This document shows positions 60,300 through 64,000 of a stretch of DNA of 64,000 nucleotides, one piece after another. The stretch is taken from positions 62,001 to 126,000 of the forward strand of contig CANJBQ010000002.1 in assembly GCA_947472645.1 (NCBI GenBank), given 5' to 3'. This DNA is from Burkholderiaceae bacterium (GTDB taxonomy: Bacteria; Pseudomonadota; Gammaproteobacteria; Burkholderiales; Burkholderiaceae). The translations under genes and the position numbers were made by a program. Positions within the stretch are counted from its first letter, which is position 1, and each line of letters opens with the position of its first letter. The notes beneath the pieces are model-generated. The model was not told where the DNA came from, did not search any database, and saw only the letters and a program-made list of their open reading frames with translations.

Positions 60300-61193
60300 A
60301 TGCCATACCAAGGACCAGTTATTGATACACATTATCATATTTGGGAACGTAAGAATATTGGGTGGTTACAAGATCCAGCATTGCCAAGAATGGCAGGAGA
60401 TTATTTTGGACTAAGAAGGGATTACCCTATTGAAGAATGGTTACATGATATTACGCCAGAGGGGGTCACAAAATCCGTTCATGTCACTGCCAATTGGGGG
60501 GCTGACAAAGGATTAGAAGAAACTAAATGGCTGCAAGCCATTGCCGACAAGCACGGGCATCCTCACGGCATTACATTTCAAGCAGACTTAACGGATCCCG
60601 ATATCGAAAATAAGATCAAGGCGCAAGTTCAGTATCCGAACGTGCGCGGGGTTCGTCAACAGCTCCATTGGGATAGTCATCCTATTCGCCGCACCGTTAG
60701 TCGACCAGATCTTTGCAATACCCCGGAGTTCCGGCGTGGCTTTGCCTTTTTAGAAAAATATCATTTACATTTTGAGTTGCAAATCTTTTCAGCTCAAATG
60801 CCTTTTGCATTAGAGCTGGTTAAAGCTTTTCCCAATGTTCAGTTTATTTTGTTGCATAGTGGCATGTTAAATGATCGATCACAACTCATGATTGATCAGT
60901 GGCGCGCTGCATTAATGTCAGTTGCTGTTTATCCGAATGTTCACGTTAAATTGTCTGGGTTAGGGATGTTTTCTTTAGGTGTTACACAACCACAATTAAG
61001 GCAAGTGATTAGAGACTCGATTCAAATATTTGGCGTTGATCGAACAATATATGGAAGTAATTTCCCATTGGAAAAATTACACTCGAGCTATGCTGATTTA
61101 TTTGCAGGATACAAAAAAGTGATGTCTGAATATCATGAACACGAGCAAAAAAAGATTTTCTATGAAAATGCGGTGAAGTTCTATCGACTCTGA
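60300..61193 (+). CDS. Amidohydrolase family protein (COG3618-type TIM-barrel hydrolase)
   Basis: A 297-residue metal-dependent hydrolase of the amidohydrolase-2 group with VIDTHYHIWERKN (His-x-His, residues 11-13) at the N-terminus, the central histidine in FILLHSGMLNDRS near 183 and TIYGSNFPLEK near 249, where the usual Asp of the GSD motif is Asn, a variation also seen in this branch. It differs from the amidohydrolase at 55278, so the two are not recent duplicates. ATG 60300 has a GAGG three to nine bases upstream. Converges with a Bug gene. Confidence 0.88.
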   Translation: MPYQGPVIDTHYHIWERKNIGWLQDPALPRMAGDYFGLRRDYPIEEWLHDITPEGVTKSVHVTANWGADKGLEETKWLQAIADKHGHPHGITFQADLTDPDIENKIKAQVQYPNVRGVRQQLHWDSHPIRRTVSRPDLCNTPEFRRGFAFLEKYHLHFELQIFSAQMPFALELVKAFPNVQFILLHSGMLNDRSQLMIDQWRAALMSVAVYPNVHVKLSGLGMFSLGVTQPQLRQVIRDSIQIFGVDRTIYGSNFPLEKLHSSYADLFAGYKKVMSEYHEHEQKKIFYENAVKFYRL

Positions 61194-61197
61194 CAGT

Positions 61198-62172
61198 TTA
61201 TTGAGGCTCTATACCGGCGTTTTTCGTATAGGTAATCCAGCGATCAATTTCAGACTGGACATATTTTTTCATCTCTTCAAGAGTCATGTTTTGAGAATGG
61301 ATGCCAAGATTATCAAATTTGGTTTTAACCGTCGGATCACTTAATGATTTATTCGCCCATTGATTTAAAGCATTCACGATATCGGGTGGTGTTTTGGCTG
61401 GCGCACTAAGGGCGAGGTATGCGGTTAATTCGAAGCCAGGGTATGTTTCAGCAATCGCAGGGACGTTTGGCCATTTTTTATAACGTTGAAGGCTAGTCAC
61501 ACCAATAGGAAGAATTTTTTTACTCTCGACAAAACTTCCTCCAGATGCTGTTTCTAGGAATAGTAATTGAATTTGTCCTCCCATCAAATCGGTAATAGCA
61601 TTACCAATTGTTTTATAGGACACGCCAGTTAAATTTGCACCTGATCGTGATTTTAACTGTTCTGCCGACATCAAAGATGCGGAGTTATAAAACCCATAAA
61701 AAACTTTTCCTGGATTATTGTTGGAGTAAGTGACTAATGAGTTGATCGAGTTAAACGGTGAATCTGGGGGAATTGTTCCCACCATAGATACATACCCAAA
61801 AGAGGCAATGTTCACAAAATCTTTAACAGGGTCATAGGGTAGTTTTTTAAATAGGCTAACGTTAGCTGCGTGCGTAGTATTGGTGGAGAGAAGTAAAGTA
61901 TAGCCATCTGGCTCAGCATTTTTGGCAGCTTCAGTGCCTAAAATACCACTTGCCCCAGGTTTGTTTTCTATAAAGACACTTTGCTTTGTTTGTCCTTCTA
62001 GGTATTGTCCAAAAATTCGAGCCAAAATATCACCTGTTCCACCAGCACCAAATGGAACAATAATTTTTACAGACTTAGTTGGATAACTTGTTTGAGAATA
62101 GGCGTTTTGAAAAATGGGTAACAAGGTAAAGCAACTTAAAAAAAGCACTTTTACTAATAATGTTCGATTCAT
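61198..62172 (-). CDS. Bug family (TctC) substrate-binding protein
   Basis: A Bug protein of about 324 residues from ATG 62172; the frame is open further upstream to 62256 but the signal peptide (LLVKVLFLSCFTLLPIFQNA) begins properly at 62172. Family segments are YPTKSVKIIVPFGAGGTGDI, AEPDGYTLLLSTNTTHAAN and VSYKTIGNAITDLMGGQI (here the common GGGPA is TIGNA). Four bases separate its stop from the convergent amidohydrolase. Ligand unknown. Confidence 0.92.
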   Translation of the reverse strand: MNRTLLVKVLFLSCFTLLPIFQNAYSQTSYPTKSVKIIVPFGAGGTGDILARIFGQYLEGQTKQSVFIENKPGASGILGTEAAKNAEPDGYTLLLSTNTTHAANVSLFKKLPYDPVKDFVNIASFGYVSMVGTIPPDSPFNSINSLVTYSNNNPGKVFYGFYNSASLMSAEQLKSRSGANLTGVSYKTIGNAITDLMGGQIQLLFLETASGGSFVESKKILPIGVTSLQRYKKWPNVPAIAETYPGFELTAYLALSAPAKTPPDIVNALNQWANKSLSDPTVKTKFDNLGIHSQNMTLEEMKKYVQSEIDRWITYTKNAGIEPQ

Positions 62173-62310
62173 GTTAGCCCCTAATATTATTTTTTTATAT
62201 TGATGAACTAATTTAACATTAAAAGCAATCAATGACGTATTTTCAATAAAGCCCATTAATCAGAGTTCTATTTCCCATCATTTTCAAACAGATTCTTTTT
62301 AGAAACGCTT

Positions 62311-63294
62311 CTATGGCTTATCAGCAATTTTTGCGCTTTTAAGAATCTCACCCCATCTTTTATATGCTTTTTCTAAAAGGAGTTGAGTTTCTAGGATGGA
62401 ACTAGGAGATCCGTTAATACCAATTCTATCTAAATTTATTTGAGTGCTGGGCTGATTCAAGGATGCCGTTAAAGCACGATGAAGTTTATCTATAACCTCA
62501 GGCGGGGTTAATTTTGGAGCGACCAAAATATGCCAGCCACTGATTTCAACAGGAAAATTTTGTTCAATCAGGGTTGGGATCTCCGGGGCTTGGCTAACTC
62601 TTTTTTTACTAGTAATTCCGAGGATGATAACTCTACCATTTTTGGCTTGAGGAATAGCGACGGATAATGGCACCATCATTGCCTGAACTTCTCCAGATGA
62701 AACCGCCGTGATGGCGGGTGAAGCCCCTGGGAAAGGGACGTGAACTAAGTCAATCTGTGCAACGTTCTTTAAAAGTTCAAATGCTATTTGGGAAGTGCTT
62801 CCGACACCCCAAGATGAAAAATTATATTTACGGGGATTCTTTAGAGCTAGGGAAACTAGTTCACTGACACTACGAATGTTTAGGTTTGGTGATGCCACTA
62901 AAGCAAATGGAAAGTCCCCAATAACACCAACGGCAGTAAAGTCTTTGAGTGCGTCGTAATTGATTTTAGAATAGTAATGGGGATTAATCGCTAATGTTTC
63001 AGCCGTGCCAAGAAGCAGTGTGTAACCATCCGGCTTTGCATGAGCGACATAGTCTGCACCAATCATCGCATTTGCCCCGGGCTTATTATCCACAATGATT
63101 GATTGATTCAATTTCTCTTGAAGAGCTTGGGATATTGTCCTAGCACTAATATCGACATTTCCCCCAGCAGTAAAAGGAACAACGATATGAATGGGTTTAT
63201 CGGGAAATTCTGCAAACGAAGAGGAGCAGAAAATGATAGAAAAAAGTAATAGCCATCCATGCTTGCGCAAACGATGTAAAGTTTTAGTGATCAT
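62311..63294 (-). CDS. Bug family (TctC) substrate-binding protein
   Basis: A Bug protein of about 327 residues. ATG 63294 was chosen because the signal peptide (HGWLLLFSIIFCSSSFAE) follows directly and it overlaps the upstream gene by only 11 bases; the frame back to 63333 lies wholly inside that gene. Family segments: FPDKPIHIVVPFTAGGNVDI, AKPDGYTLLLGTAETLAIN and HVPFPGASPAITAVSSGEV. The overlap with the racemase-superfamily gene suggests they act on one compound. Ligand unknown. Confidence 0.92.
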   Translation of the reverse strand: MITKTLHRLRKHGWLLLFSIIFCSSSFAEFPDKPIHIVVPFTAGGNVDISARTISQALQEKLNQSIIVDNKPGANAMIGADYVAHAKPDGYTLLLGTAETLAINPHYYSKINYDALKDFTAVGVIGDFPFALVASPNLNIRSVSELVSLALKNPRKYNFSSWGVGSTSQIAFELLKNVAQIDLVHVPFPGASPAITAVSSGEVQAMMVPLSVAIPQAKNGRVIILGITSKKRVSQAPEIPTLIEQNFPVEISGWHILVAPKLTPPEVIDKLHRALTASLNQPSTQINLDRIGINGSPSSILETQLLLEKAYKRWGEILKSAKIADKP

Positions 63295-64000
63295 ATTTTC
63301 TTTCAAGTAAGCTGCCAAAATGATTAACGCCACTTTTTATCCCGGATATATTCAATGCTTGCCACATCGTCGCGGCAATACTTGAGATCACAGGCTTATT
63401 CGTTTCATTTTCAGCCTGAGTTAGGATATCGATTGTGGGCATTCCAACGCCACTGAGAAAGATGGCTTGTGCTTGTGGGTGATTGACTTGGTGAGCTAAC
63501 GATAATGCTCTTTTTGATGTTTCATCATAAATGTTTTGTACATCGTTCAGTCTGCCGTATTGAACCACTTCAAAGCCATATGCCTCAAGCAGTTTTTTAC
63601 ATTGCAGGGTACTGTTTTCGTTATATGGGGTACCAAAGGCAATTTTTTGGGCGCCTATTTGATGAAGGGCTTTGACAACACTCCCAAACGCTGTAATAAG
63701 ACGTATCTGAAATTCTTGTTCCATGCGTTCAATGAGCGCTTCTTCTTTTTCTTTACCCAAGGTATAACTCGTTGCTGTATGCGTTAAAGCAATCACACTG
63801 GGCTTGACGAGGCTTAATAATTCGATACAGTCTGGAAGATGATCAATTTGAGATTGATTTCTAGCTTCTTGCCCATCCAAGCTACCCGTTACGCCCCGCG
63901 CCACCATTCTGGTGAAATGCAGCGAAACATCAGGATGCTGCATGTGCATAATTTCAGGTTCGCTATTGGGGTTGCCGGGAGGAATGAGAAATCCTAAGCG
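63284..64000 (-). CDS. Asp/Glu racemase superfamily protein (maleate isomerase/arylmalonate decarboxylase-like), 5' end outside window
   Basis: The frame is open to the right edge; 238 residues are present and a few at the N-terminus are missing (visible start RLGFLIPPGNPNSEPEIMHM, which is the typical first strand). It resembles maleate cis-trans isomerase and arylmalonate decarboxylase, which deprotonate or isomerise dicarboxylates with one or two active-site cysteines. Here the two loops that normally carry those cysteines read VIALTHTATSYTLG and FLSGVGMPTIDIL, both without Cys, so chemistry may differ. It overlaps the Bug gene downstream by 11 bases, implying a linked substrate. Confidence 0.85.
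   Translation of the reverse strand, partial: RLGFLIPPGNPNSEPEIMHMQHPDVSLHFTRMVARGVTGSLDGQEARNQSQIDHLPDCIELLSLVKPSVIALTHTATSYTLGKEKEEALIERMEQEFQIRLITAFGSVVKALHQIGAQKIAFGTPYNENSTLQCKKLLEAYGFEVVQYGRLNDVQNIYDETSKRALSLAHQVNHPQAQAIFLSGVGMPTIDILTQAENETNKPVISSIAATMWQALNISGIKSGVNHFGSLLERKYDH

Overview
The window reads as a piece of a low-GC (by eye about 40-43% G+C) betaproteobacterial chromosome, most likely a freshwater Burkholderiales member of the Polynucleobacter type that is an aerobic anoxygenic phototroph. The evidence is a bacteriochlorophyll/reaction-centre gene cluster of the order seen in purple bacteria, an oxygen-dependent cyclase (AcsF), a cbb3 oxidase operon, and many Bug-type (TctC) periplasmic binding proteins, which are a hallmark of Burkholderiales. 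Genus assignment is inference.

Region 1 (1-21754, all + strand) is the photosynthesis gene cluster: bchB (cut by the left edge)-bchH-bchL-bchM-lhaA-puhA-puhB-puhC-orf109-acsF-puhE, then ispH-ispG, then bchG-bch2-bchP-tspO-hemA-dxs. Most genes overlap or nearly touch, so they are probably one or a few transcripts. The cluster joins tetrapyrrole entry (HemA), Mg chelation (BchH), cyclase (AcsF), dark protochlorophyllide reduction (BchL/BchB), esterification (BchG/BchP) and the isoprenoid supply (Dxs, IspG, IspH) with reaction-centre assembly (Puh, LhaA). A convergent bciB (8-vinyl reductase) with a tiny unannotated membrane-protein gene upstream (23059-23190) closes it. No puf, crt, bchCXYZ or ppsR genes lie inside the window.

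Region 2 (23402-29073) is a mixed accessory block: an orphan ModA-like binding protein, two Bug proteins, an Ldh-family dehydrogenase, a nitroreductase and an EamA exporter. The spacer to 29340 holds a parS-like palindrome and a dyad, followed by a broken adhesin gene (29341-30947).

Region 3 (31034-40390) is the microaerobic respiration block: ompW, ccoI, ccoS, ccoN, ccoO, ccoQ, ccoP, ccoG, a short ccoH, a small membrane protein and a TauE/SafE-like protein. Two consensus FNR/Anr boxes sit before ompW and before ccoN.

Region 4 (40406-45430, - strand) is a three-gene 2-oxoacid:acceptor oxidoreductase operon whose third subunit is a GltD-like flavoprotein with ferredoxin domains, plus a double-CDGSH iron-sulfur protein.

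Region 5 (45714-64000) is a catabolic block with five more Bug proteins (one frameshifted), two fumarylacetoacetate-hydrolase-family enzymes, two COG3618-type amidohydrolases, an aldehyde dehydrogenase, a GMC dehydrogenase with small subunit and cytochrome c, a quinone-oxidoreductase-like MDR, a TauD-type dioxygenase, an FMN alpha-hydroxyacid oxidase and, cut by the right edge, an Asp/Glu-racemase-superfamily protein. No tctA/tctB membrane components accompany the Bug proteins. I saw no rRNA, tRNA, CRISPR array, IS element or phage gene. The best candidates for something undescribed are the 43-residue membrane protein upstream of bciB and the 109-residue protein translationally coupled to acsF.
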